Positions 6,941-15,952 of a stretch of 50,219 nt of DNA are shown piece after piece. The stretch covers positions 1 through 50,219 of the forward strand of contig NZ_JACRYT010000024.1 of assembly GCF_014333425.1 (NCBI RefSeq). Direction: 5' to 3'. Within the stretch, counting starts at the first letter, position 1, and each line of letters begins with the position of its first letter. Under the pieces are notes generated by a model. That model saw nothing but the letters and a program-made list of their open reading frames with translations, had not been told where the DNA came from and ran no database searches. The DNA comes from Zhenpiania hominis. Its GTDB lineage: Bacteria; Bacillota; Clostridia; Peptostreptococcales; Anaerovoracaceae. The position numbers and the translations under genes are program-made.

Positions 6941-9145
6941 ATGAAGATCGGAACGGTAATACGGTGCTGCATATTCGGGTCGCTTGTGTTTCTGTTGAGT
7001 GCGGGCTGCTGTATAGCTGATGCTGATTATGCTGAAGATATGGGGAATGAAGATACAAATGAAATTCTGGTAACATTCAAGGAGGATGTAACCAAGACGC
7101 AGGCCCAACGAACCATTGAGAAAGCGAATGGGGATGTGGAAGAAACGTTCCTTTCCGCAGGCAGTAAGACCCTGGTCGTATCTCATGAGACAAAAAAAGC
7201 ACAGGCCGCGGCAATAAGCTCCCTAGAGCAGAAGCCAGAGGTTGAAGCGGTTCAGCCTAATTATCATTATACCTTAGATGAGGCTGATTCTTCAAATGAT
7301 CCTCTTTTTCCAAAACAGTGGAATCTCGATTACATGGATGTTCCGGAAGCTTGGGATCTTATTGATAAGGTGAAACCGAAGAGTGACCGGAAGGAGGAAG
7401 ATAGAGTTATAGTCGCAACACTGGATACCGGAATTCACTATGAGCATTCAGACTTAAAAAAAAATATTGATGTGTCTAATTGCATTTCTGTAACAGGGCA
7501 GGAAGAACCCTATAGAGTATATAAACGACCGCGTTTTTCTCATGGGACGGCAACCGGAGGAATACTCGCGGCAACGTCAAGGAACGGCGTTGGAATGGCA
7601 GGTGTGGCTGCGGGCAATAATAATGATTTGGTTTCCTTAATGGGGATAGATGTATTTCATGAGGAAGGATATCATTCACAAGCAAGTGCCTCTACCGCGG
7701 ACATTATTAAAGGCATTGAATATGCATGCGAAAAAGGTGCGAAAGTCATCAACATGTGCCTAGGGCATACAACAGGGGATCTGGATCTATATGGGCAAGT
7801 CCATGATGATGCAGCGCTAGAGGCTGCTGTGAATGATGCAGTGTACAATAAAGATGTTGTAATAACCTGTTCGGCAGGGAATAAAGGAGATTCCAGACCA
7901 TGGTACCCGTCGGACTTTGATGCGGTAATCAGTGTCATCAGCACAAAACAGTATACAAATTCATGGAGCAGGGATTGCAAAGCGAAAAGTTCCAGTTATG
8001 GAGCGAAAAAAGACATCTCCGCGCCAGGGAAGAGTGTTTATACGACTGAACTTGGAGGAGGCTTCCGTAAAGGAGGAGGAACTTCTTTGGCTACGCCTGC
8101 GGTAGCAGGAGTAGTGGCATTGATTCGGTATGTAAATCCGCAACTCTCTGCGAGTCAGGTGAAACATATTTTGTATTCTACGGCCACGGATCTGTATAAA
8201 ACAGGATATGATACTTATACAGGATATGGTAATGTAAATGCCTATCGGGCGGTGGCTGCAGCAGCAGGCGTGAATATTGGAAAACAGACAGAGACACTTT
8301 CAGTTGCGAAATCCGTAAGAGCGCGTTCCGCAGGTGCACATAGTATTCGAATTTCCTGGAAAAAAGTTCCTGGAGCAAACGGTTATTGGATTTACAGGGC
8401 GAATAAGAAAAACGGGACTTATACGAAAATAAGGACAACAACGGATTCAAAACAATATTCTATTTGTGACGGCGGACGTAAATTTAATAAAACGTATTTT
8501 TATAAAGTTGTTGCCTACGGAACAACGAAAGATGGAAAGCAGGCTGTGAGCAGTGGCAGTAAAATCGTCCGCTCAAAGGCAAGGTCCGCTGTACCAGTAA
8601 CAAAAACAGGCCGTCTGGACTATCAAACAATCCGACTCTCCTGGAAAAGAGCAAAGAGTGCGGATGGATATCAGATTGGCCGGGCATCCTCCCCAAATGG
8701 ACCCTATAAGCTTGCAAAGACAATTAAAAAAGGGGGGAGTGGCAGTTGGACGGATCGTAGACGAAAACCGGGCAAAACGTATTATTATAAAATGCGTTCT
8801 TATCGGTTGTATAAGAAAAAGCGGTATTGCAGCGAGTGGTCGGAATCTGTTTCCATAAAAGCCAGTCCTAAAACACCTTCATTTTCTGCAAAGAAAAAGA
8901 ACCGCTCTGTTGTTTTGAAATGGAAAAAAACGCAAGCAGGCAAGATAAGTGGATATAAGATTTACAGGAAAACAGACAATCGAAAATGGCATCTGATTAA
9001 AACTGTCAGTCCAAAACAGAAATACTACCGTAATCGGGGATTAAAGCGCGGCGTGCGGTATTCCTATAAAATACGGAGTTATAAAAAAGTAAAGGGAAAA
9101 ATAGTTTACAGCAATTATTCCAAGGTGAAAACAAGAAGATTGTAA
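6941..9145 (+). CDS. Secreted subtilisin-like serine protease with three Fn3 domains
   Basis: 734 aa from the ATG at 6941, which has GGAGG just upstream; an in-frame ATG at 6866 lies inside the previous gene and is unlikely. Layout: N-terminal signal segment with a possible lipobox (LSAGC, Cys23); inhibitor I9-type propeptide (about 40-110); peptidase S8 domain with Asp162 (ATLDTG), His201 (SHGTATGG), oxyanion Asn314 (SAGNKGD) and Ser382 (GTSLATP); then three Fn3-like repeats (about 455-734) that are very basic. All catalytic residues are present. No sortase signal or SLH domain is seen. It is the last gene of the ACP-MBOAT-SGNH operon, an unusual partner for an acylation module. A longer paralogue is encoded convergently at 9582-12263. 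Confidence 0.92.
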   Translation: MKIGTVIRCCIFGSLVFLLSAGCCIADADYAEDMGNEDTNEILVTFKEDVTKTQAQRTIEKANGDVEETFLSAGSKTLVVSHETKKAQAAAISSLEQKPEVEAVQPNYHYTLDEADSSNDPLFPKQWNLDYMDVPEAWDLIDKVKPKSDRKEEDRVIVATLDTGIHYEHSDLKKNIDVSNCISVTGQEEPYRVYKRPRFSHGTATGGILAATSRNGVGMAGVAAGNNNDLVSLMGIDVFHEEGYHSQASASTADIIKGIEYACEKGAKVINMCLGHTTGDLDLYGQVHDDAALEAAVNDAVYNKDVVITCSAGNKGDSRPWYPSDFDAVISVISTKQYTNSWSRDCKAKSSSYGAKKDISAPGKSVYTTELGGGFRKGGGTSLATPAVAGVVALIRYVNPQLSASQVKHILYSTATDLYKTGYDTYTGYGNVNAYRAVAAAAGVNIGKQTETLSVAKSVRARSAGAHSIRISWKKVPGANGYWIYRANKKNGTYTKIRTTTDSKQYSICDGGRKFNKTYFYKVVAYGTTKDGKQAVSSGSKIVRSKARSAVPVTKTGRLDYQTIRLSWKRAKSADGYQIGRASSPNGPYKLAKTIKKGGSGSWTDRRRKPGKTYYYKMRSYRLYKKKRYCSEWSESVSIKASPKTPSFSAKKKNRSVVLKWKKTQAGKISGYKIYRKTDNRKWHLIKTVSPKQKYYRNRGLKRGVRYSYKIRSYKKVKGKIVYSNYSKVKTRRL

Positions 9146-9250
9146 ATTCCGCCCGCTCGGAAATTGTCTGTGAAAAGAAACCTGAATTTTCGGACGAAGA
9201 AAAGATGGTCTGGGACAATCCCCATACCAAGCTGTAAATAAGGAAAGAGG

Positions 9251-9290
9251 TAGCCTTCTATGGTAAAATCAAAATGCCAATAGAAGGCTA
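9251..9290 (+). terminator. Hairpin after the first protease gene
   Basis: Perfect 11-bp stem TAGCCTTCTAT (9251-9261) with ATAGAAGGCTA (9280-9290), followed by only three T. It could terminate the protease operon, though the weak T-run makes this uncertain; it could equally be the tip of a small decayed element. Confidence 0.45.
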
Positions 9291-9520
9291 TTTAAATGCC
9301 CTGGCTAAACCGTGACAGACTCTGGCAAAGAAAAAAGAAGTTTACTTTTCTGTAAGAGAAGATAACCGCATCAAGGAAATGGCTGCCTATTGCTGGCTGG
9401 GTGTTTTAAACTCTTTAAACGGAGGAGCCCCTGTCATGCTCAAAAGCGTAAGTTATCTTGTTGTTACCAATCAGGAACGGCTGGTTTCAGATGTTTTATG
9501 TCTATAATTACCATAGAAGG
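9254..9520. repeat. Inverted repeat pair of 13 bp enclosing about 240 bp
   Basis: CCTTCTATGGTAA at 9254-9266 and its reverse complement TTACCATAGAAGG at 9508-9520. The enclosed DNA has no intact gene. This could be the outline of a small non-autonomous element. Confidence 0.45.
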
Positions 9521-9581
9521 TGAATTTGTAGAAATTCTTTCACAGGCTTCTACACTTTGTCCATCTACTATTTAGTTTGTG

Positions 9582-12263
9582 TCAGATTTTCCTTTTCTTT
9601 ATTGAGGAATACAGGCTGTAAACGCGTTTTTCGGATACCCGTTTATATGCCCGCACTTTGAAAGAATAGGTCTTTCCACGGGATAAATTGCGCGCATAGG
9701 TTGCTCCTCTTCTTCCGTTTACTGTCACGGTTTTGACCTTCTTCCATTTGCCGTTTCCATTTTTGCGATAGATGACATAACCGGTTAGTTTCGAATTTTT
9801 CTTTAGTGTCAACGTAACTTGACGGCCCTTCTTTTTAATGCTGAAAGTTGGTTTTTTCGGTTTTGCGATATGCTTGTTTGAGGCGGATACAGTGCCGTAA
9901 TAACGCTTGCCGCTAACGGTGCGGTAAGCCCGAACCTTGTAGTAATAGGCTTTTCCTGCTTTCAAACCTGTATTCTGCCAACTGGTTGTCTTGGAATTGG
10001 TGATTGTTTTTACCTTGGAATATTTGCCATTCCTTGAATTCCCTCGGTAGATGCGGTAGCCGCTTGCTCCGGAAACCTTTTTCCATGATACTTTATTGGT
10101 TCGGTAGTCCACGCTTGTAATGCTGACTGAAGGTGCTGGCAAAACTGCTTTGGAGGAAACCGGCTTGCTTCCGGTGCTGCGTATAAATTTCCCGTTGGAG
10201 GCTGTACCGCGGGCATACACTTTGTACCAATATTGTTTGCCTAGGGTGCAGGTACTGTCTGTATAACTTTTTGTATTTTTACCCTCCACTTGTTTCAGCA
10301 ATTTATAATCGCCGCTCTGGCTGGTAGCACGCCATACACGGTAATTGCTGGCTCCACTGATTTTGTTCCAGGATATTTTGACAGACTTGTAATTCGTCCC
10401 TTTGGCGCTGACAGTAGGCGTTGTCAGTTTATCGGCAATGGCAGACTTTGCGGAAGCCGGTTTGCTGTCCTCGCCGTGAATCTTTTTATGAGTTTCCTGG
10501 GATGTAGAAAGCGGACGTATAATGTAGTAGTAGGTTTTTGGATAATCCGCAGAGCTGTCCACATATTTGAGCGGAGAGCTGCTACGCTGAGGGACGGACG
10601 CAATTTTTTCATAAGTTCCTGACTTTCCGCTTTCAGAACGAAGTACCCAATACTGGGTGGCATCAGGCACTTTGTTCCAGGTCAGTGTGATATCTTCCAT
10701 ACCGGAATTGACAGCCTTCAGGCCGGTGGGAGTGTCAAGCTCCGCAGGTTCAGCCAAAAGCTCGGAATGCCGGTTGCGGTCCGGATCCGGAATCGCTGCT
10801 TTATCTCCTGTATCTGTATATTCTCCGGCTGCTTTTACTGCCGCGTAGGCATCCACATTTCCGTATCCGGTGTAAATATCAAATCCATCGGTATAAAGAT
10901 CGGTTGTCGTACCGCAAAGAATGTCGTAAACCTGCTGGGTCGTTAGTGTCGGATTCACATATAATACCATAGCGGCAACCGCAGCTACATGGGGTGCAGC
11001 CAAGGAAGTTCCATAACCAGGATCGTAGAAATCGTCTTTCGGCTCACTGTCATCATCTTCTGACGATAATACGGTCCGCCAGATGTTGCTGCCAGGCGCG
11101 GAAATGTCTTTTTTTGATCCATAGCTGGAGCCGGAGGCCTTGCACTCTTTACTCCAAGCATCCTCATATTCCACGGTATTAATGACACTGATTACATAAT
11201 CAAAATCCGAGGGATACCACCCACTCTGATCCTTAGTGTTTCCAGCAGTTGCGACAAAGGTAACATCGTATGTACTTACGGCTTCCTTAATTTTTGCTTG
11301 CAGGAGCTTATCGTTGTGTGGATTTCCATTTCCATCATTTTCGCCATAGGAATGTCCTAGCGCCATATTGATGACCTTTGCTTCCTTTTCGCAGGCATAC
11401 TCGATCCCTTTGATAATATCATCTGTCGTTGCAGCGGATTGACCGCCTTTGTAGTTCTGAAATACATTAATGCCCATCAGTTGGATTAGATCATTTGTTG
11501 TACCAGCGGCGGCGCCGGCAATTCCTTTTCCGTTATTGGAAGTCGCTGCGATTACTCCGGCGACGCCTGTTCCATGGCCGTCTTTAAGGTTAGAGTTGTT
11601 ATACGGCGGATAATCGGGGCTAGATTTTCCTGCCACTGTAATGCAGTGAGCCCAATCAATATTAGCATTTAAATCTTCATGATTTCGCGAGATGCCCGAA
11701 TCTAAAGTCGCGATTTTTATGGCCTTTTCCGACATATGCTCTTCTCCAGCATCTTTGCGCTGGTCAATGTACTCCCAAGCTTCCTCTGCATTAATATAGT
11801 CCAGATTCCATTGCTTGCTACGAAATGTGTCAGATGCAAGTTTCGCTTTATTAGCTTTTGCAGTCGAAATCTCTTCTTCCTCTGTCGTATACAGATAATT
11901 CGGCTGAACATAAGCCACATCCCGATCTTTTTCCAGCTCTTCCACCGCGTCCTCAACCGAAGTCTCCTTGTCATCCAGGGTCACCAGATAGGGAGTCTCC
12001 TCCGGCGCGGAAGAAGCCTCTGGAGCAACGATTTCCTCCACATTTTCAGTCTGCACATCCGCGTCCTCAACGATCGCTTCTGCTTTTTTCTCGCTGACCT
12101 CGTCCTCGAAGACAACGAGAACCTCATCCTCTACATAGACCTCTCCGGCGGCAGGATCGCTTTCCTGTTGCTGCGTTTCCGCCGCGAAGGAAAAGGATAC
12201 TCCCGAAAAGAGCATTGTGAAGGTTAAGGTAAAAATCAACAGATAGGAAAGTATTTTTTTCAT
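9582..12263 (-). CDS. Secreted subtilisin-like serine protease with four Fn3 domains
   Basis: 893 aa. A clean signal peptide (1-28, ending SFAA) is followed by an acidic I9-like propeptide (about 40-127) and a peptidase S8 domain with Asp188 (ATLDSG), His230 (DGHGTGVAG), Asn342 (ATAGNTKD) and Ser420 (GTSLAAPH). Four Fn3-like repeats fill about 520-893. It shares domain order and many exact stretches with the plus-strand protease at 6941 (for example KQWNLDY, DDIIKGIEYACEK versus ADIIKGIEYACEK, WYPSDFD). It starts 28 bp after the ligase gene on the same strand with GAGGTG as ribosome site, so the two form an operon. Thus each half of the acylation gene set is transcribed with its own surface protease. 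Substrate unknown; it may process or mature surface proteins. Confidence 0.92.
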   Translation of the reverse strand: MKKILSYLLIFTLTFTMLFSGVSFSFAAETQQQESDPAAGEVYVEDEVLVVFEDEVSEKKAEAIVEDADVQTENVEEIVAPEASSAPEETPYLVTLDDKETSVEDAVEELEKDRDVAYVQPNYLYTTEEEEISTAKANKAKLASDTFRSKQWNLDYINAEEAWEYIDQRKDAGEEHMSEKAIKIATLDSGISRNHEDLNANIDWAHCITVAGKSSPDYPPYNNSNLKDGHGTGVAGVIAATSNNGKGIAGAAAGTTNDLIQLMGINVFQNYKGGQSAATTDDIIKGIEYACEKEAKVINMALGHSYGENDGNGNPHNDKLLQAKIKEAVSTYDVTFVATAGNTKDQSGWYPSDFDYVISVINTVEYEDAWSKECKASGSSYGSKKDISAPGSNIWRTVLSSEDDDSEPKDDFYDPGYGTSLAAPHVAAVAAMVLYVNPTLTTQQVYDILCGTTTDLYTDGFDIYTGYGNVDAYAAVKAAGEYTDTGDKAAIPDPDRNRHSELLAEPAELDTPTGLKAVNSGMEDITLTWNKVPDATQYWVLRSESGKSGTYEKIASVPQRSSSPLKYVDSSADYPKTYYYIIRPLSTSQETHKKIHGEDSKPASAKSAIADKLTTPTVSAKGTNYKSVKISWNKISGASNYRVWRATSQSGDYKLLKQVEGKNTKSYTDSTCTLGKQYWYKVYARGTASNGKFIRSTGSKPVSSKAVLPAPSVSITSVDYRTNKVSWKKVSGASGYRIYRGNSRNGKYSKVKTITNSKTTSWQNTGLKAGKAYYYKVRAYRTVSGKRYYGTVSASNKHIAKPKKPTFSIKKKGRQVTLTLKKNSKLTGYVIYRKNGNGKWKKVKTVTVNGRRGATYARNLSRGKTYSFKVRAYKRVSEKRVYSLYSSIKKRKI

Positions 12264-12291
12264 TTTTTCACCTCAAAATTTTCCTCTTAAG

Positions 12292-13764
12292 TTATTCCGC
12301 AAGCTCAATCAGCTTTTTTCTCTGGATTTTACCGTTAAAGGTCCGCGGAATTTCATGAATAACCTCAATATACTTGGGCTGCTTGCTGGCGTCCAGATTT
12401 TGAACCAGGAAATTCTTCAGTTCTTTCGGCTCGTAAGCGTCCGCGTCGGATAAAACGATAAAGAGCTTCGGAGCCTGTCCGGTAAGGGGATCCTTGACCG
12501 GAACGCAGGCGCAGTCCATAATTAGCGGATATTTGATGACGATGCTTTCGATTTCCTCCGGAGAAATTTTGATTCCGCCGTAGTTGATGACATCGTCTTT
12601 GCGGCCCAGCATATAAATGAAGCCTTCCTCATCAATATAGCCAAGATCCTTGGTGTAGATATATCCGTCTGCCATGGTTTCCGCTGTCAGCTCCGGTGCT
12701 TTCCAATAGCCCTTCATGTTGATGGGGCCGGAGCTTGCCAGGAATCCCAGATTTTCTTCCGAAGAGGAAATCGGCTGGCGGTTTTCATCTACTACGATAA
12801 ACTCCGCGTTTACCGCGGGTTTTCCGATACAGCCCGGTTTTCCGGACATGGAATTGAAATCCAGGAGACAGGAACAGCCGGCCTCCGTGCTGCCGTAAAA
12901 ATTGTAAAGCCGTGTTTTCGGCAGCAGCCTGGAAAGGTGAAGCTTGTCCTCTTCCGGAAGAGGCGCGGAACCCAGCTGAATGTAATCCAGCTGCTCCGCG
13001 TAATCTCCCAGCCTGTCCTTGGACAGCTTGAAAATAATTGAAAGACTGCTTGGAGAAAGATCCATAGCGGTTACCCTATATTCATCCATCATGTTAAACA
13101 CTTTTTTCAGCAGGGTTACGCCCTCGATGAAAACGGCGGCGCTCCCATTTACTAAGTTCCCGTAGGTGCGCCGGAGACCATGGGAATGGGAAAGGGGCAT
13201 GGGAATCAGTTCCACATTATCTTTTTTCATCTTCACGCCGCAGATGACATTTTCCGCAAGGGCCGCGTCATTACCATGGCTGAGCTCAATGCCCTTTGAT
13301 TTTCCGGTAGTACCCGTAGAAAAGAGAATTTCGGAGGTATCTTCCGAAGCGGGAAAATCAATGGTTTCCACATGAATCGTCCCGGTAAAGGCATGTTTGC
13401 CAGCTTCCTCAATCGGGAAAAAAGGGATATTATCCAGCGGCTTTTTCCCGATATAAAGAACCGCCTCTACGCTTTCTATAATTTCATGCACGCGATCCGC
13501 GGCGGAATTCTTCTCAACAGGAACAAATACGCCCTTTAAAAGCTGAATGGCAAACTCACAAGTCATGTAGTCTACGCTCTGATTGCATTCTACGACTACG
13601 CAAGATTCGCGGCGGATACCCAATTCCGATAATTTTCGGGAAAGTCCATAAACGCGCCGCCACAGCTCTCCGTAAGTGACAGACTGACTGGTGTCCGCCA
13701 GGGCCAGTCTGTCCGGCTGTGTATCGGCGTGGGAAGCGATGCTTCCAACAATAGAATGATACAT
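12292..13764 (-). CDS. ANL superfamily adenylate-forming acyl ligase
   Basis: 490 aa with the full ANL set: P-loop-like STGTTGKSKG (149-158), YGSTEAG (A5), KDLGYIDEEGFIYMLGRKDD (A7/A8 hinge) and the C-terminal catalytic Lys479 in NGKIQRKK. The family activates a carboxylic acid with ATP and passes it to CoA or to a carrier-protein thiol. The motifs look more like an acyl-CoA/acyl-ACP synthetase than a canonical DltA, so D-alanine should not be assumed. AAAGGAG upstream supports the ATG at 13764. It is transcribed with the second protease and diverges from a LysR gene. It is the only visible candidate to load the carrier protein encoded at 4030, but it could serve general lipid metabolism. Confidence 0.87.
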   Translation of the reverse strand: MYHSIVGSIASHADTQPDRLALADTSQSVTYGELWRRVYGLSRKLSELGIRRESCVVVECNQSVDYMTCEFAIQLLKGVFVPVEKNSAADRVHEIIESVEAVLYIGKKPLDNIPFFPIEEAGKHAFTGTIHVETIDFPASEDTSEILFSTGTTGKSKGIELSHGNDAALAENVICGVKMKKDNVELIPMPLSHSHGLRRTYGNLVNGSAAVFIEGVTLLKKVFNMMDEYRVTAMDLSPSSLSIIFKLSKDRLGDYAEQLDYIQLGSAPLPEEDKLHLSRLLPKTRLYNFYGSTEAGCSCLLDFNSMSGKPGCIGKPAVNAEFIVVDENRQPISSSEENLGFLASSGPINMKGYWKAPELTAETMADGYIYTKDLGYIDEEGFIYMLGRKDDVINYGGIKISPEEIESIVIKYPLIMDCACVPVKDPLTGQAPKLFIVLSDADAYEPKELKNFLVQNLDASKQPKYIEVIHEIPRTFNGKIQRKKLIELAE

Positions 13765-13808
13765 TTTTTGAATTAAACTCCTTTAAAAAAATATAAATTC
13801 GCAGTGTA

Positions 13809-13814
13809 ATTATA
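13809..13814 (-). promoter_or_regulatory. -10 box of the ligase-protease operon
   Basis: TATAAT on the minus strand, about 45 bp before the ligase start. The -35 region (CTGAAA at 17 nt) is poor, which would fit dependence on an activator. Confidence 0.5.
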
Positions 13815-13878
13815 TCTTTCTTTTCGATTTTTTTCAGTGTTTTTCACAGATTCTTCACAAAAACTCTATAAGAACCTA

Positions 13879-13907
13879 TTGCCATAAATAAAAATATATG
13901 GCATAAT
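13879..13907 (+). promoter_or_regulatory. LysR promoter overlapped by an inverted repeat
   Basis: TTGCCA (13879-13884), 17-nt spacer, CATAAT (13902-13907). A perfect 7-bp inverted repeat TGCCATA (13880-13886) / TATGGCA (13897-13903) with a 10-nt spacer lies over both boxes, a good candidate LysR operator for autorepression and possibly control of the divergent ligase operon. Confidence 0.6.
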
Positions 13908-13942
13908 AACCAAGGATTTATGAAATGGAAAGAGGAGATGTG

Positions 13943-14914
13943 ATGCAGGGACAGCATTTAAATTATATACTGGAAGTACATAAAATGCGGAGCATCTCAA
14001 AAGCGGCGGAAAAACTAAAGATTTCCCAGCCGGCGTTGAGCGCCCACATCAAAAAAATAGAAGAGGCTTTGGGGGTTCCGATTTTTGATCGGGCTGTAAA
14101 ACCGATCCAATTGACGGAGGCGGGACAAATCTATATTGACTACATGAAACGTCAAATGGATTTAGACAAAGAACTGCGGGAGCAAATTTCGGATCTGGAA
14201 TGTCTGCGGCGAGGTGCCCTTACAATTGGAGGCGCCAGCTTTTTTAACGTCAGCTATCTTCCAGGGGCGGTTGCCGAATACATGGAAAGGTATCCGGGGA
14301 TTCGGATTTCGGTAATTGATGGAAATCTTCCGGAAATTATTGAAAAGGCGCTGAACAACGAATTGGATTTGTTTTTATCGCCTTCCTGGAATATGGACGA
14401 ACGGTGCTGCTATGAGAAGTTTTTAAGCGAAAAAATTCTGATTTGCGTTCCTCCGGCATGGCCCATCAATGATCGGCTAAAGGACTGGCGGATTCCGGAG
14501 GAAATTATCCTGGAGGGAAAGCTGAGTGCATGGCTGGAAAACAAGGAAAATCCTTATGTGGATTTTAAAGAATTTCGGGAAGAACCCTTTATTCTTCTGA
14601 GAAAAGAACAGCATATCGGCAATATGATGAATCGACTTTTTGAGAGACATGGATTTTCTCCGGAGCACCGCATCGCGGCCGAGCAGACGATGACCAGTTA
14701 CGCGCTGACGCTGGCTGGTGCGGGAATCTCTCTAATGTCGGAAAGTACAGTTGTGAAAGGGCATTTAAGAGATTATCCGGCCTTCTATCTGACGGATCTG
14801 GATCTATGCACCCGGGATATGTATATCGCGTATCCAAAACAAAAATATCTGTCACGTGCAGGTAAAGAATTCATTTCCATTCTTAAGAATTCTTTATCGG
14901 CATTTGAAGAATAA
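13943..14914 (+). CDS. LysR family transcriptional regulator
   Basis: 323 aa from the ATG at 13943, chosen because AGAGGAG sits 5-6 nt upstream; an in-frame ATG at 13925 contains that site inside the coding frame. The N-terminal winged HTH reads RSISKAAEKLKISQPALSAHIKKIE, matching the LysR signature, followed by a substrate-binding effector domain with the usual RRGALTIGG opening strand. It diverges from the ligase-protease operon (178-bp gap holding both promoters) and is followed after 39 nt by an ABC importer operon, so either could be its target. LysR proteins usually autorepress and activate a neighbour in response to a small ligand; the ligand is not predictable here. Confidence 0.9.
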   Translation: MQGQHLNYILEVHKMRSISKAAEKLKISQPALSAHIKKIEEALGVPIFDRAVKPIQLTEAGQIYIDYMKRQMDLDKELREQISDLECLRRGALTIGGASFFNVSYLPGAVAEYMERYPGIRISVIDGNLPEIIEKALNNELDLFLSPSWNMDERCCYEKFLSEKILICVPPAWPINDRLKDWRIPEEIILEGKLSAWLENKENPYVDFKEFREEPFILLRKEQHIGNMMNRLFERHGFSPEHRIAAEQTMTSYALTLAGAGISLMSESTVVKGHLRDYPAFYLTDLDLCTRDMYIAYPKQKYLSRAGKEFISILKNSLSAFEE

Positions 14915-14953
14915 AACTTACTTAAGTAAAAAATGAGAAGGAGATTTATAACA

Positions 14954-15928
14954 ATGAAACATGGAAAAAAAGTAATCGCGGTAATGCTGATTTTAATCAT
15001 GACATTATCCCTGGCCGCCTGCGGAGGCGGGGATGAAACCGCAGATGGGAAGACAAAGCTGACAATTGCTCATCAGTACGGGATCGCTTATGCGCCTCTG
15101 GAAGTGATGAAGCAGCAGAAACTGATCGAAAAGCATTATGACGGCGTAGAGGTAGAATGGTCGACACTGAATTCCGGTTCCGCCATTAACGAGGGATTCC
15201 TGTCCGGAGATATCGATGTAGGCGCCATGGGTGTAGGTCCTGCGGTTACAGGGGTTACCAGCGGCGTGCCGTATAAAATCTGCTCTAATATGTCGGCTCA
15301 GCCCCATAAAATCATGACGAACAATCCGAACATTAAGTCTCTGAAGGATATTACAGATGAAAAGATCGCGCTCGTAAATATCGGAAGTATCCAGCATATT
15401 CTGTTGGCTATGGCGGCAAAGGAACAGCTTGGCGACGCTCACGCTTTAGATGAAAACATCGCGGCTATGGCTCATCCGGACGGAATGTCTTCCTTAATCT
15501 CCGGAAGTGTAGACTGCCATTTGACTACGTCTCCTTATGTTTTTAAGGAAGCGGAAGAAGACGGAATTACGGAAGTGGAAGCCCTGGAGTCCGTATGGCC
15601 CAGCGGAAATTCCTTTATCGTAGCCGTAGCGTCCACCGATTTACAGGAAAATAATCCGGAACTTTACGACGCGGTAGTGGCGGCTCTGGCCGAAGCCATC
15701 GATTATATTAATAATAACACAGCGGAAGCCGCGGAAATGCTCTGTGAAGCAGAGGATGTGGACGCGGCGACCATGGAAAAATGGCTGACGGATAAAGACT
15801 GTGTATACAGCACAGAAACAAAAGGCGTAATGGATATGGCAAACTTTATGGCGGAAGAAGGATTCTTGGAAAACGAGGGACCGAAAGACTTCAGCGATCT
15901 GGCCTTTGATAATGTAAAGGGTAACTAA
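14954..15928 (+). CDS. NitT/TauT-type ABC transporter substrate-binding lipoprotein
   Basis: 324 aa from the ATG at 14954, preceded by AAGGAG; the upstream ATG at 14933 overlaps this site. A lipoprotein signal ends in LSLAACGGG with Cys23 as lipid anchor. The mature part resembles SsuA/ThiY-like binding proteins (YGIAYAPLEVMKQQKLIEK, then FLSGDIDVGAMGVGP), which bind small organic anions, sulfonates or pyrimidine precursors. It is the first gene of a complete importer with permease (24-nt gap) and ATPase. The transported compound is unknown; the upstream LysR suggests inducible uptake. Confidence 0.88.
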   Translation: MKHGKKVIAVMLILIMTLSLAACGGGDETADGKTKLTIAHQYGIAYAPLEVMKQQKLIEKHYDGVEVEWSTLNSGSAINEGFLSGDIDVGAMGVGPAVTGVTSGVPYKICSNMSAQPHKIMTNNPNIKSLKDITDEKIALVNIGSIQHILLAMAAKEQLGDAHALDENIAAMAHPDGMSSLISGSVDCHLTTSPYVFKEAEEDGITEVEALESVWPSGNSFIVAVASTDLQENNPELYDAVVAALAEAIDYINNNTAEAAEMLCEAEDVDAATMEKWLTDKDCVYSTETKGVMDMANFMAEEGFLENEGPKDFSDLAFDNVKGN

Positions 15929-15952
15929 AATCAGGGAAATGAGGATGAACGG

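Larger units (their letters stand above)
9146..9581. other. 436-bp gap between two convergent protease genes, with degenerate content
   Basis: No intact gene. A short open frame at 9151-9237 reads EFSDEEKMVWDNPHTKL then stops, and around 9338-9505 other frames read like coding sequence (for example YFSVREDNRIKEMAAYCW) but lack starts and are broken. It looks like decayed coding DNA. Two inverted 13-mers at 9254 and 9508 enclose most of it. Confidence 0.4.

Noticed and set aside
4030..13764. Calling the locus a plain dlt operon (D-alanylation)
   Set aside because: Gene order is split, the ligase lacks a convincing DltA signature, and subtilases are added; only the general chemistry is supported.
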